From Flabesymbios commensalis (lineage: Eukaryota; Annelida; Polychaeta; Terebellida; Flabelligeridae), in contig OZ024902.1 in the NCBI GenBank assembly GCA_964017125.1, positions 107,269,027-107,333,026 on the forward strand: a stretch of DNA of 64,000 bases, written 5' to 3'. The notes beneath the pieces are model-generated. The model made no database searches and had not been told where the DNA came from. It saw nothing but the letters and a program-made list of their open reading frames with translations. A program made the translations under genes and the position numbers. Shown here piece by piece: positions 20,901 through 32,282 of the stretch (position 1 is the first letter of the stretch; the number at the start of each line of letters is the position of its first letter).

Positions 20901-23887
20901 GAATAATTTTAACCAGGATCAAGCATTTATATAAACACATAAAAGTATAACACCAAAACGGACTATTAAGAAATAACTGACTAGCTGCTGAAAGTAATGT
21001 GATGTAGGCCCTAATATTTTTCTCATGATGACCTTACTCACTGAAACGATATATGTTTGATAGAAAAATGAATTAATGGGGTATTTTGTGCACAAAGAGG
21101 TTAAACTGGGCCAAAAGCACCTGCTGGGGTGATGCATGGTGCGATGAGGCGAAAATTAGATTTGATCCCTCGGCTTGGAGTATTAATAATAAATGGTGTC
21201 TAGATTTATAGTGAGAAGACTATGTAACAAGAAGTTTTATTTTGGCACAAGTAATTTTACATCCAGTTATATATTTACTGTTCTCTCCAAAATTGTTTTA
21301 CCACATTTTCACTTCCAGTGACAATACCTTGACAGAATTGTCACAATATACTTCCAGTGACTGCATTGTTACAATTTGTGCCGAAAAAATGTATGATAAA
21401 ACCTCAAGTAGCAAGGTTTCAGAGGATAAAGTAAGAAAGTTTTTCACGTTAAAAACAAGTTATATCTTTAAAATATCTAGCTAATCACTACTTTCAAAAT
21501 ATGTCAACCTGTAGATGTAACATTACCGTTACATTATTGTGATATCTTAAAAATAAATGTGATTGTTAGTAAATTGCAATTAATCTAAACTATGGGAGTA
21601 TTCATGAGCGATGAACACAGGGCACCCATGTCAGAAAGTGGCGAACACTTCAAGTCTAAACATCCTTTTTGGGTGCCCAAAGTTCGTCAGGTAAATGAAA
21701 GGCCCACCATTTCCTTAAATGAATTGTGTAATTATTTTTTAACACGTGGCTACAGATTTTCTTTTGATGAATAATGTTACAGCACACTTTCAGGGAAGAT
21801 GAGTGCGCGTATTGTCTTTGGGAAATATAACAGAGGTCACGTGACCCCCCCTTTAATCTATAAGTTATTTTCCCATCTGTTATTCCTCAAATATCTAGGA
21901 ATTTGGTGTATTTAGTATTTTATTAGCCAAAAAATCCGCTCGTCTCCGGATTTGATAAAATGTGTCGTTTTTATCTTACCGTAATCCAGCCCCTTTTCTA
22001 CCCTGGATCCGTCCCTGGGCCTGTGGCTGCTACGGTCAGTAGAGTTTAAGGACTGTAAAAGGATCTCGCGTAATATATAGCCTACTCACATCATCACAAA
22101 TCTTTAATATGATATAAAATATATAAATGATTAATATTTTTCGAGAGATGTTTTTAAAATGCTCTCACGTTATAAATGACTGAGTAGATTCATAAATGGT
22201 CAATAAGTTAGGTAAACTCATTAAAATGTATTCCGAGAACTTTAATAGGGGTCCTCTTACGGTTCGGATATGGAATGCTTGCTAATCCAGAACACGTTGT
22301 GGATGTTATTAAGTAGACTAAATTAAACATAACTTAATTTTTTTTTATCATGCTTATCTGAAGACATTACTGATTCAGTTAATAAAATAGTACCAACCTT
22401 AATATGGTCAACGAGTAACGTGGATACTTTAGAAATATATATTCAATATCTTAAGTATAGTTAGGTGATAATCGATACTTAAGCTTAATATGCCTTGCCA
22501 ATATCCTTGGTATGTCATACATGTATAGTCTGTCTACCCTGACAGTGCAGCGCACTCCTGTTACCACATAGAACAGGGGCTCTGAGAGGACTGGAGTCAT
22601 TTCCTTTTGTTGTGGCATATCAAAGCAATGAGCTCTTTATCATATCATTGTGAGAGGCGGGGTTTGTTGTCTAAAGCATTGAGCTCTCTATCATTACATT
22701 GCTAGCATGGGCGATGGCACGGCGGACACGGATGCCCAGTGGGGGTACTCCCATACTTGGGGGTACTGAGGATGTGCCGCTGGCCAGGGTGCCTTTTTAA
22801 GCTTCCAGCTTTGGCACAGGGCATAATTTCATAAAAAAAATATTAAAGCTCATACAACATTAAAACATGAAGAAAATTGGTAGTAATGACAACATAAACC
22901 AATTAATTAAATTCAGTGTAAATTTTAAAATTGGGACAGGGTGTCTTTTGAGCCATGAGAAAAATTGCGACAGGGTCAGGTTTTGACAATGCTGGAGGCA
23001 CACCCCTACCCTTTTTTAAGGCGAGTACCCCCCCCCCCCCCGGCACGGTTGGTTGGCTATGGTGGCAGGACTGGACTCCTTTTGTTGGGACATATCAAAG
23101 AAATGAGCTCTAAGTGTATCATATCATTGCTGGAATCGGAGTTTGTTGTATAAAGTAATGAACTCTCTATCATTACATAGCTAGCATGGGCGATGGCACG
23201 GCGGACACGGGTGGTTGGCTAAAGATGACGGTTCAATGATGGTGGTTTCATAGATAATGCTCAGATATCAGAGCACATCTCAGAGGGGTCAGTCCTTGCC
23301 CTCTCCTCTGGTGGCTGGTCGCTCTAACGGCTTTTTCTGTATGGTTCGGCAGCCCTAGTTCTTTGTCTCCTGGTGGTCTAACGTTGCCAATGCTTTTTAC
23401 AATCGCCTACCTCATCAGGCGAAAGAGTGACACTATAAGGTTAATACCAGAACTACTGCATTATCTCGCGTCAGCACTCGCGCTGCGCGCTTCTCTGTGA
23501 CAGGAGCGTTTTTCGTCCCTGGGTGTATAAACGAATACCAATGAATACTGCACGACGGTGGAGGCTAATGTTGCCTATACTTTGTACAATCACCTACCTC
23601 ACCAGGCGAAAGAGAGAGACACTATAAGGTTAATACCAGAACTAGTGTATTATCTCGCATCAGCTCCTCTGTGACAGGAGCGTTTGTCATCCCTGAGTGT
23701 ATAAACGAATATCGCTGAATACTGCACGATGGTGGAGGCTGCTCTAAAATTAAAGTTAGCTTTCGGGTATTAATGCTCAAGCAATTTCACGAATGTTTTT
23801 TTAACTATTATTATCGAGTCATTATTTAGCAGCAACACCGAATTTTTTGCGAAATTTGAGTCAGTAGACTATTTCAACAGTTAGACC

Positions 23888-23930
<43 letters not shown>

Positions 23931-26900
23931 GAGAATCGACCGGAATGAATTAATGGGTTTATAGAGCATGTAGAGGGCATCATAATTAGAAATTCACTAC
24001 AATCATGTCAAATGGGTTAACTTTTGAACTATGCAAAACAAATTCTATGATATTTTCAGGACAGATACCAAATGACTAGAAAATAGAGTTTACATATAAT
24101 TTCATGAAAAAAAAATTAAAGGGACATATTCAGGCAAAGGGCATATTTTTATTTTATCTCTGTTGTATATATTTGAGTGTTCGAATGTGTGAGCGCAACA
24201 TTCTGAGGGAATTACAACTTTTAAAAACATCCGTTGGCAACGTAATTAAGTTTAAAACAACAGATTATGACAATTATCTGTCATCACATTTTTGTCATTT
24301 AGATCGACCCTTTGTCTGATGGACATGTCATATTTGACAGGAAAAGAAAATGTGACACCAATTTTATTATTCGTCAAAGACGTTGCAAGTTTAATAACAA
24401 CCTCATCTGGAATTCGGGAAATGACCATTCTCCTATCGGACCACACATTTCAGACTGGAGGGCTCTATACCATTAACCTCGGGCCAATTGACATGTTCTA
24501 AATCTTTGCGGGCATCATGAACTTCGCAAAAATACGCGGGCAATATTCATGGGATGTTTATGGCTGGTGTAGTGACAAAAAGAAAAGGGTTTTACTTATT
24601 TTTAACCCTTTTAAAGAAAAAAACAAATCAACATCGGACCTTAATCTAGACCCTCAGCGGGCAGGTGAATGATCAACACAAATTTGAACTTTAAATTTTT
24701 TTATTGTGGCACTTCGGCATGTCACTTTAGTTGATATAACAAGCTGCTAGATATTACCGTGTCACGCTTTAGATGGTACATATAATTATGTAGATATTTC
24801 CATCTACGTTGCAATCCTATCATATCAATATAACTATTTTACTTTCATTTACGAGTAAAGATTTGATAATTATTTACTTCCAACTGGAGGGTAAAGAATG
24901 AAATGTGTGTAAAAATAGGAAGATTTCCGATATGTGTTGTTGTGTTGATTTACGATGATATAAGCCTAAATAACACAAATTTACTTGGGGCACTTGGGGC
25001 TGGCCTTGAGAAGTAATTCTTTTTCGGGTTTTAGTCGCATTGGCTTGTATAAACTTCTGTATATTTTTCAGAACTATATAAGACTTTCAATCTAAAAATA
25101 TAACTTTTAGAGAATTGATTCCTTTTCGTGTTTTAGACATTTTGCCTTGTATCCATAGTAACGAATGACTGGGTATCAGTGTCTTGTAGACGTGGCTCTA
25201 TTTATCGCGAAAAAGGGTTCCTTTTCGAAGCTTTTATTAAGTGACTTGCTGTTCATTGGAATGCATTACGAGCCTCGCCCTATAAACTGTAGATCTGGTA
25301 ATATTCGCCAGGTTTTAATTTTCGCGAGGAGGGCGAATTCAAGAATCTCTCAATTTTTTTATTATAATAGCGCTACTAAAAAAAAATGAAAATTTCGCGA
25401 ATTCTAAACTTCTTGAAAACTCCCAAAGTCAGAAATTTGCGAAAATTTAAACATACAAAAATTACCAGATGTACAGTATATATACAGTCATGCATAAAGG
25501 AGCAAAAAATATATACATACATTTTTTATCGGTATGTATATTGGATACAATGATAGTTAAAGAATGATTCAACTGCAAGACGCGCATGCCTGAGACGGTC
25601 AAGTGTAGGCCAACAGTAGCCTATTGAGTACAGATTGACGGCATTAATATAGCCACTGAACTGATTACAAGATACTACTTAAACGGGACATTGATCCAAT
25701 GATGTTTTAATTCTAGGCCAACGTCTGCGACGCTGGCCCAACATTGAACCAACATTGAATAAATGTACAATGTTTGAGAGAAAATCCGCCTGCCCAGCAA
25801 ACACAAGACATTTTTATAACATTCATGCAACGTCGGCCCAACGTCTTCGACGTTGGTCCAACATTGCATAAAGTCATACAAATGTTTTGTGTTTACTGGG
25901 CATGTCAATACAAGAATGGGTCAAGCAGTTTCAACATCCCCGCAGTAATACAGTCTGTTTGTTTGCAAGCAAGCGACCAAGTAGGGGTAAGGGCCAAGAT
26001 CTTTGAATTATAAACTCATAGATGTCGCTCAAGTATATATGAACTTGCTGTGATTTGAGAAATTGCTCTTAATGAGGCTTTAGGTATGAAACGCATATTT
26101 AGTATTATTATGGAATAGGGACTTGGCCTACCCACGGGCACTATTGCCTTCTGGGGGACCCTTGTCCCGTGAATTTTAACAGTTGACTACACCTTTAACA
26201 CAATGCAATATATTTAATGGATAAGTCGTAAAAATGGGCTCCTTTTCAAAGCTCCCGTAACTCGTCAGTGACTATAATCATCGTATCCATTGGTAATGCA
26301 TTATGCGACTCTGTCTAAATATAAAGTTTTATAAAACAAAAAAATTAAAAATAAATACATTTTATTTTGGCAGGTATACTGAATACAGTGAAACTTAGCA
26401 CAGTGCAATATTTAAATATTTAATCGATAAGTCATTAAAATGGGTTCCTTTTCGCAGTTGCCGTAATGACTTGTATAGTTCATTGGTAATACATTGGAAG
26501 ACGCAGCTAGAGTTTAAAATTTTATAAAACATTGAAAAATAGATCGAGCATTTTAAAATTCGCACATCTTACATTTTTCAATGTGATACTTAAATCGATA
26601 AGTCGACATTGAAATAGGCCCCTTTTGCAGCTCCTGTGAGTGACTTGCCCCAGGTACAACCTCAACATAATAAAATTAATGATCTTATTGAAATCACTTC
26701 TTATACATCACGTATGGGTATCATATTTACATAAGTGGACATTTCACAAAGCTGTCAGGCATCTTTAAAAGCAGGTTTAAAAACACTTTCCAAAACAATC
26801 AGAATCAATCATGTCACCACATCATTGAAGCCAATACATAACCCTGTACATGTTGTAGGCCCATCTTACTCATGATCAGATATAACTCCGAAGTGTGAAG

Positions 26901-29900
26901 TCATATTTATAATAAACGTTTTTGAAAATAAAACAAAAGTGTTGGATCTTTGAGTTGAAAAAATCATTTTTTATAGATATTACAGACAGACAAATACATT
27001 TATTCATAAGTATAGCGTTACACCAAAATTTTATGCTTGCCTGAAACTAGCTGGGCGTTGATCTGTGATCTAGAACGATTGCAAAACAGTCGATAGCATC
27101 TAGCGATGGTTAACGATTTTTTGTTTCTGTATTATGCATGCGTTGATGCTGTTCACCGAGGTAAAATAGGGTGATTATTATGCTCTGTGGACAATATACA
27201 TGTTTTAAATGCTGATCATACCAAATTACGAAACAATTGAAAAAATCTTGAGACGATCCTACAAGTTTAAATTAATAAGAATTATGAAATATTTTTTTAT
27301 TGCACAGTATTGAGAATAATGCCTGTGATTTCTTACAATCATTTAACATTTCAGGCACCAAGCACGAGAGGCCGAACCAAAGGACTATGATATCAGCAAA
27401 CATCCAGAAAGGGATTTATGTAAAGCCTCTTATCATCGAATTGGAAATGTGACAGATGGTGTAAGTTTCATTTCAATGGTTAAAGGTACCCACATTGCTA
27501 ACATCATTTTTTACCATGTAAGCTAGAATACAAGTGTCCCTGATTACCAATAGTTAGCAGACGTGATTTCGGTGCTTAATAAAGATTATAGAGCACTTTA
27601 TTTCTACATTTTGTAAACAAACTATTAGCATAAAACATCACAAGTCCAGCCCATCGTTTAACCTGACATCCAATAGAATGAACATGCATCATACTAATCA
27701 GAGCTGCATGATCAATGCGCTAAGTATAAATAAATAATATTAGCGCGCCAGAACTTTTCATTTCTGTTGTAGTTTACTGTAAATACTTTAATTTTGAACG
27801 CATTTCATCATACTGTATTTCTTGCTTACCTGAGCTTTTGACAATACCCTGTCACGTAAATATCACCAGAATAACAAACACAAAAGTATCAGATACTAGT
27901 AGTAGTTAGGTTTTGTTGGGAAATGTCTTTAAGTGTCAAGTGAATTGTAATAACAATGTTTTCTTTTTTTTGTAAAAATCGCAATAAGTCTGAGTAGAGT
28001 TAATAGAAGCGGTCCGGCCGGTGAGTCAAAATGCAGGAAAATGGCTCTCAGAGCACTTATTTCTTCAAAATTTTCTAGAGGGAGCATGCCCCCTGATCCC
28101 CCACAACAGGCCTGTATCACAGCCAGACCACTTCTACCTTGCTTCCGCCGGGCCTTCATGCTGGCGCCCTGATCACAGTGACGTTTTAAACACTCAAGAT
28201 GCTAAAAAGTTAACATTGTAATATATAACTATGCTTATTTTAACATAATTATACAGAATATAATCATTTCTTTACTGTCCCATATATGAAAAGCTAAAAT
28301 CAACCTTACATTGTGAGAATTTTTTTTATCGGGTTATCATAGGAAAAAATATTTTCAGGGTATCAATTTATTATTGAAAATTGTGTGTGCATGTGAACTG
28401 GTACTTTTAATGTTACCATAAATAAACATTTGTGTAAATATAATTTGACGAAATCTGTGACGTTCAACACAGAAACTCCCTATTTCACAACTGTTATCAA
28501 GATTTAACGGGAAATAGAAATATATCATATATATGAAAAAAAAAATTAAACATGTTTAGAACGAAAAAAAATCAAATTTAGAGTGTTTTAATATGTAGAG
28601 TAACACAAATAGAACATATCATTTTTTCAATGTGGATATATTTAACCTTCGTGAACATTGTGAAGAGAGTCCAAAACATATCAATATGATTATAATAAAT
28701 GTCACTTTTTTATCATCAGTGGCTGGCGGTAACAATAAATTGTATCTTATATTATGTTACATCATATCGCACATTAAACGTGTATATAAGTTCTAACAAG
28801 ATGAAACCCAATATACATGTTTTTCATTAACATGATATATAATCATTATTCCTAAAATTATACACTAATGCCTTGGACTATTATTTTATTCAGATATGTG
28901 CCGGTACTGTACCGTGAACCGGGGTTACTTTGCCACCCCCTCGGAAAATTGATAAAATCCATAAATGTCATAAATAAATAAAAATAACTAACTATTGTTA
29001 TGGGTTAGTCTATATTGCAGGAAACATTTTTATATCTATTCACATAATTTTCACAGTATTTCAGCACCAGAAAAAAATATTTCCGAATTGTTATTTTTCA
29101 CGCATTTTTTTTTAATATGACAAATTTGAACTCTGGAATGATATTTATATATTTGATTAACGCACGTATTTTTCCTTTATGATATTTGAAGGTTCTTTAT
29201 CAGAATTTAAAAATTGAGCCTGTTTGAGCACTACAAAGTAACCGGGGCTAATTTGCCATCCCATACCGGGGATACTTTGCCACCCCTTCAAAATTGCCGC
29301 CAGAGCCTCGTTTTCGGTCCCATATGAAAACGGATTTGGCCAATAGACTCCTGACCCCTACAAACTATATAAATATTGAGATACCAAGTTGCAGGCAATC
29401 TTTTTAAATATTAAAGAAAATTAATAAACTGTTAATTTGATTTGATTTTTATTCGATTAGCTGCTCAATTATATTAATCACAGTAAAAAAAATATTTGTA
29501 TGACAAAGTATTTTTATTTGAATTCTGACAAATGGCTTTAATTTGTAAAATATGATCAAATTTATTTAGAGGGGCAATGTAGCCCCAGGTCGCCGGGGCT
29601 ACTTTGCCACCATACATTTTTGTTGAAAAGTCGTAAATAGAGCCTACATACAAACTATGCTAAATATGCAAATACCTTACACAATAACACTTATTTATGA
29701 CGCTTTATATCGGCGCTACAAAAAGCTGGTTCAATACAGCGATAAAAAAAGTAAACAGGGTGTCAAAGTTAGCCCCGGTTTACGGTATCTGAAAACTATT
29801 TACTTCAAATGGAATTTATTGTAGGATATAACACATTCACACATATTTTTGGACTTGGTTAGCATGAAAGCATGGTTATTATAATAGTTAGGGACCTCTT

Positions 29901-31478
29901 CAAATTACATTTAAATCTCTGTCGTTGATACTTTCAAGTAATGTTTGTGTTTTGGCGTACACTTAAGAGACAGGGGGAGTGGGAATATTTACATGTAATT
30001 GTTTTGTACGTATTTTTTAAACAAATACTCGGGTTTGTTTTACATATTTTTTTACATTCCATACATCACGTTTGACCAATTTTTGTTTACAGTGCTTGCC
30101 AAACACAACTTACCAGGCTTTTTCGGATCAAATACACTTGAAGGAAGATTTCACAGAGAAGGAGACACGTAAACCTATGGTAAATGCAGAAACGGTTGCT
30201 CACATCAATTTAGACAGGTGAAGCTCATGTTCAATTTGGATTATTGCGGGAAATGTTTAAATAAATAATAAAGATCGGTTTACTTGCGCATATTTTTTCA
30301 ATGGCTGATTCCAAGGGATGGGCATTTCTGCAGATGTGACCTTCTTAACCATTTACCTGCTAATCAAATTTAACCACTAGCTCGTGTGGGCAATCAAAAA
30401 CAATTTTGTGCGTAAATAATAATATTAACATATATTTATGCTATTTTCAGGGAGACCGGTGCACCAAAGCAAGGTTATGGATCAGTTTTACCCATGCATA
30501 ACCCTGATCATAACAAACTGCACTTAGATACAACACACAATTCCGACTACAAGCCACCATTTCCATACACACCGGCAGAGGTTAGTTTCGCTGTTTTAAA
30601 ATGATTTCATTTGCTACATCGTTATTAATAAAACCACACATAAATAACTATAATTCATTTTGAGATCATGATAACGTGTTCAGATTGACTTCTTTAAGCT
30701 GTTAGCATTGATTATGATCAATATACATGTATGTATAATTGAGATGTCTTGTTAGCCGCATTCATTTGACCCTTTCAGTGCGGGGACCGACTTTAGACGT
30801 CAGAATCAGACGTCAGATTCTAAAGTCGATCCCATCACTGAAAGAATTAAAAAAATATGATGCCTATAGACCTATAGGTATTCAAGTGAGCTAGCCAAGA
30901 CATTTATAATGATTTCAAATTGAAAAAACACTGTGGTCTCCATGGTTTATACAAGAATATTTCAGCGTTGTAAGGGGTCAGGTCAGATCCCACAATGACA
31001 TGGAAATGTGTCGGGATCGATTTCATTGCAAGTAATGGACTGCTTTTGATGTTTAAAGCGAGTTAGGAGCCATCTTTAGTGTACGATGGTACATGTATTT
31101 TAAACCTGTTGTCTGTGTTAAGGTCTCACTAAAATTTAATGATTATTGGTTGGGTTGTTGTAAGCATTTTTACGGTGGAAAGCTGTATCTAAGTTACTTT
31201 GTCTTGAACTGGTTACTAATTATGCTCTACAGAATATACTATTCTACACAATATGTATGTATTGTATTTTGTTTTAGGAAAAACCTAAGGAATTTGCAGA
31301 TTATTCACTTGCGTACAAAAAATGTCACTCCCAGTTTGCAGACACAGCTGACTACAGACGAAATGGTCGTAACACATGGCAGGATGAGAGTGGTATATAT
31401 ACCAACTCCCATTTTAAGGCAGAGGCGCCAGCACACCAAACAAGGAATCCCATCCTTATCAATCTCCAGCCAGAATAG
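17876..31478 (+). CDS. CFAP95: CFAP95 (C9orf135) homologue, five exons
   Basis: Exons at 17876-17979, 27355-27460, 30093-30217, 30451-30580 and 31278-31478 give 222 codons including the stop (221 aa). All borders are GT/AG and every junction keeps frame. The protein shows FVERKGSLFMRSDHMNYS near residue 10, NWHQAREAEPKDYDI near 35, RETGAPKQGYGSVLP near 112, YKPPFPYTP near 143 and NTWQDESGIYTNSHF near 190. From memory these align with human CFAP95 (LVERKGSL, WHRDREAFPKGYDI, GFGAVFPRH, NTWHDESGIYANS), which is about 229 aa. That family is an axonemal doublet-microtubule component of motile cilia. No signal peptide or membrane segment is seen. The ATG at 17876 is the only one upstream of the conserved motif in this exon. 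Intron 1 (9.4 kb) is full of repeats. ATTAAA at 31570 could be the polyadenylation signal. Confidence 0.92.
17980..19609. other. CFAP95 intron 1, first part
   Basis: AT-rich. 18180-18370 is a TATA/ATATAG-rich low-complexity stretch. An open stretch at 19022-19303 (93 codons, Asn/Lys rich) has no recognisable motif and is probably chance. Confidence 0.5.
19610..20905 (+). mobile_element. LINE 3' fragment in CFAP95 intron 1
   Basis: Residues INDLPDCQSDIKQLQDDID near 19613-19672 belong to the RT palm. The 20043-20350 frame reads HRTTRIILALKELPYQERL, then SLRYRRAKGDMIKTYKYLL and FYSQRIVDDWNSLSEEVV, the usual C-terminal region of CR1/Rex-like LINEs. The C-terminus resumes at about 20640 (FKNRLDKFWSNRMYSET) after a 270-bp insertion. 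The element ends in a (GAT)n tail at 20874-20902. 5'-truncated, with several stops and frame breaks in the upstream part. Confidence 0.85.
20360..20629. mobile_element. 270-bp insertion with 8-bp duplication in the LINE
   Basis: CCTACACT lies on both sides (20352-20359 and 20630-20637), exactly where the LINE reading is interrupted between SEEVV and FKNRLDK. The insert has no clear terminal inverted repeats. It contains the palindrome GTCAGACTGGTAGTCTGAC near its right end. It could be a short retroposon or a hAT-like deletion derivative. Confidence 0.75.
20906..22589. other. CFAP95 intron 1, middle part
   Basis: No repeat family, RNA or gene recognised. The small open stretch at 21592-21774 has no known motif. 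Confidence 0.45.
22590..23231 (+). repeat. Dispersed repeat B, copies 2 and 3 in tandem
   Basis: Copy 2 starts GGACTGGAGTCATTTCCTTT and is split by an element at 22732-23041. It resumes with CGGCACGGTTGGTTGGCTA and is followed directly by copy 3 at 23065 (GGACTGGACTCCTTTTGTTG). Both contain AAATGAGCTCT-type units and CGATGGCACGGCGGACACGG. Confidence 0.75.
22732..23041 (+). mobile_element. Element D (GGGGGTACTCCCATACTTGG end), copy 1
   Basis: Begins CCCAGTGGGGGTACTCCCAT and ends GGCGAGTACCCCC in a poly-C run (23026-23041). It carries GACAGGGTGTCTTTTGAGCC and GACAGGGTCAGGTTTTGAC internally. The same blocks occur in reverse at 38675-39118. Non-coding, likely a non-autonomous DNA element inserted into repeat B. 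Confidence 0.75.
23290..23372 (+). repeat. Dispersed repeat C, copy 2
   Basis: Diverged match of 7811-7900; shared parts include ATGGTTCNGCAGCCC and CTTTGTCTCCTGG. Confidence 0.5.
23380..23740 (+). repeat. Tandem duplication of a ~180-bp unit
   Basis: Unit 1 (23380-23566) and unit 2 (23567-23740) share CAGGCGAAAGAG, GACACTATAAGGTTAATACC, CTGTGACAGGAGCGTTT, ATACTGCACGA and GGTGGAGGCT. Unit 2 lacks the CACTCGCGCTGCGCGCTT segment of unit 1. Confidence 0.9.
23893..23924. repeat. (AT)n microsatellite
   Basis: Sixteen or so AT dinucleotides in a row. Confidence 0.95.
23925..25014. other. CFAP95 intron 1, no feature seen
   Basis: AT-rich. Small open stretches at 24104-24319 and 24292-24501 carry no recognisable motif. 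Confidence 0.45.
25015..26650 (+). repeat. Decayed satellite, ~100/195-bp spacing, split by repeat A
   Basis: Six units carry CCTTTTCG-type cores followed by GTGACTTG and TCATTGGTAATGCATTA-like sequence. The cores lie near 25018, 25116, 25218, 26240, 26444 and 26620. Removing the 631-bp repeat A copy, the remaining gaps fit multiples of about 98-200 bp. The units are strongly diverged. Confidence 0.6.
25568..26198 (+). repeat. Dispersed repeat A, copy 3
   Basis: Full-length relative of 15313-15930. It carries the CCCAGCAAAC hairpin at 25793-25900, a sharply palindromic unit with CGTCTTCGACG at its centre. It interrupts the satellite units, with TTAA close to both borders (ATAGTTAAAG and CCTTTAACAC). 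Confidence 0.85.
26651..27354. other. End of CFAP95 intron 1
   Basis: Nothing recognised apart from the acceptor ACATTTCAG at its end. Confidence 0.5.
27355..27460 (+). CDS. CFAP95: CFAP95 exon 2
   Basis: The acceptor is ACATTTCAG. It encodes HQAREAEPKDYDISKHPER and SYHRIGNVTDG. The donor GTAAGT follows at 27461 in phase 0. Confidence 0.9.
27461..28909. other. CFAP95 intron 2, first part
   Basis: AT-rich. A GC-richer island at about 28010-28175 (GGGAGCATGCCCCCTGATCC) resembles a dispersed non-coding repeat type, but no second copy lies in this window. Confidence 0.4.
28910..29787. mobile_element. 878-bp inverted-repeat element with internal end-motif copies
   Basis: The ends read TACCGTGAACCGGGGTTAC (28910) and, mirrored, AGCCCCGGTTTACGGTA (to 29787). 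The terminal motif CCGGGGNTANTTTGCCA recurs directly near 28919, 29242, 29265 and 29598, and inverted at about 29762-29783. The interior is AT-rich and non-coding. It is probably a non-autonomous DNA transposon with subterminal repeats. It lies in CFAP95 intron 2. Confidence 0.75.
29788..30092. other. End of CFAP95 intron 2
   Basis: No feature other than the polypyrimidine-rich acceptor region. Confidence 0.5.
30093..30217 (+). CDS. CFAP95: CFAP95 exon 3
   Basis: The acceptor is TTTGTTTACAG. It encodes CLPNTTYQAFSDQIHLKED and KPMVNAETVAHINLD. It ends ACAG before GTGAAG, splitting an Arg codon with exon 4. Confidence 0.88.
30451..30580 (+). CDS. CFAP95: CFAP95 exon 4
   Basis: The acceptor is GCTATTTTCAG. 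It encodes ETGAPKQGYGSVLPMHNPD and DYKPPFPYTPAE. The donor is GTTAGT, phase 0. Confidence 0.9.
30768..30997. mobile_element. CCCTTTCAGTGCGGGGACC MITE, copy in CFAP95 intron 4
   Basis: Starts CCCTTTCAGTGCGGGGACC, continues with an imperfect TAGACGTCAGAATC hairpin, and ends near CAGCGTTGTAAGGGGTCAGG. The body shares GGTATTCAAGTGA-like and GGTCTCCATGGTTTATACAA with 62424-62668 and, inverted, 57560-57780. Confidence 0.75.
31278..31478 (+). CDS. CFAP95: CFAP95 exon 5 (last)
   Basis: The acceptor is TTTTGTTTTAG. It encodes EKPKEFADYSLAYKKCHSQF, NGRNTWQDESGIYTNSHF and the C-terminus NPILINLQPE, with TAG at 31476-31478. Confidence 0.92.
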   Translation, partial: EKPKEFADYSLAYKKCHSQFADTADYRRNGRNTWQDESGIYTNSHFKAEAPAHQTRNPILINLQPE

Positions 31479-32282
31479 TTTGTCTATATCGTATTTCATG
31501 TATGCTGCGGTGTGTTTGTTGATTGAGCGAATCTGATAAATTCATGCTTATTGTTGTGTTTTTTTTATAATTAAACTACGTTGGAAGTTATACTTATCAT
31601 GGAAAGTATGAAAATAATTATGAATATGTACCTATTATCACTGTTAAAAATGCAATGTTTATGGACGATTTTACTGAGAGAAAGTTTGTATATGTGGCAT
31701 ACTTACATAAAACGTATTTTTACTATGTGTATTATATTGTTTGTTGTACACAAATGACTATCCCAATAATTGGGGTTTTGGATTCCTAGGGATAAATATA
31801 GTTTTAAGATTACTAACGTTACATTGACATCTTACTGTGTTTGATGTCATAAACTTACACCATCGTTTATGTAGCTGGTTTTAGGCTTCCTCTCTATGAT
31901 ATGTATGTTACGCAATATATTTTGATAAATTTAATTATATTGCAAGAGGTGTTCGTAACTTTATAAATAGTGTGCGCTGGTGGAAGATATGGAAATGGCA
32001 AATTATATTTGTTAGAAGTTTGTGGAAAATGTATGCTGTGGACTGGTTCTCAGGGATTTCAAACAATATAATAGTTCAGGAAGCGCCAATAACAGTGGCA
32101 CCAATAAAGGGAGGGGGTTCTGAGTGAACACATTATTTATTTCACCTCCTATCTACAGAACTCATTGTTTTCACACTCTGCCTCAAGCAAAATATTCATT
32201 TCAGTTTGTGTGCGGAGATAAATATGTTTTTCACTTTCTTGCAAGAAATTGGCAGGCCCTACTATTATGGTGCTTCTTATGT
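31479..32282. other. Downstream of CFAP95
   Basis: ATTAAA at 31570-31575 is a possible polyadenylation signal, 92 bp after the stop. Otherwise AT-rich, nothing recognised. Confidence 0.4.

Noticed and set aside
31093-31536. 147-codon frame overlapping CFAP95 exon 5
   Set aside because: It is in a different frame from the conserved CFAP95 exon, starts in the intron and has no motif; a shadow.
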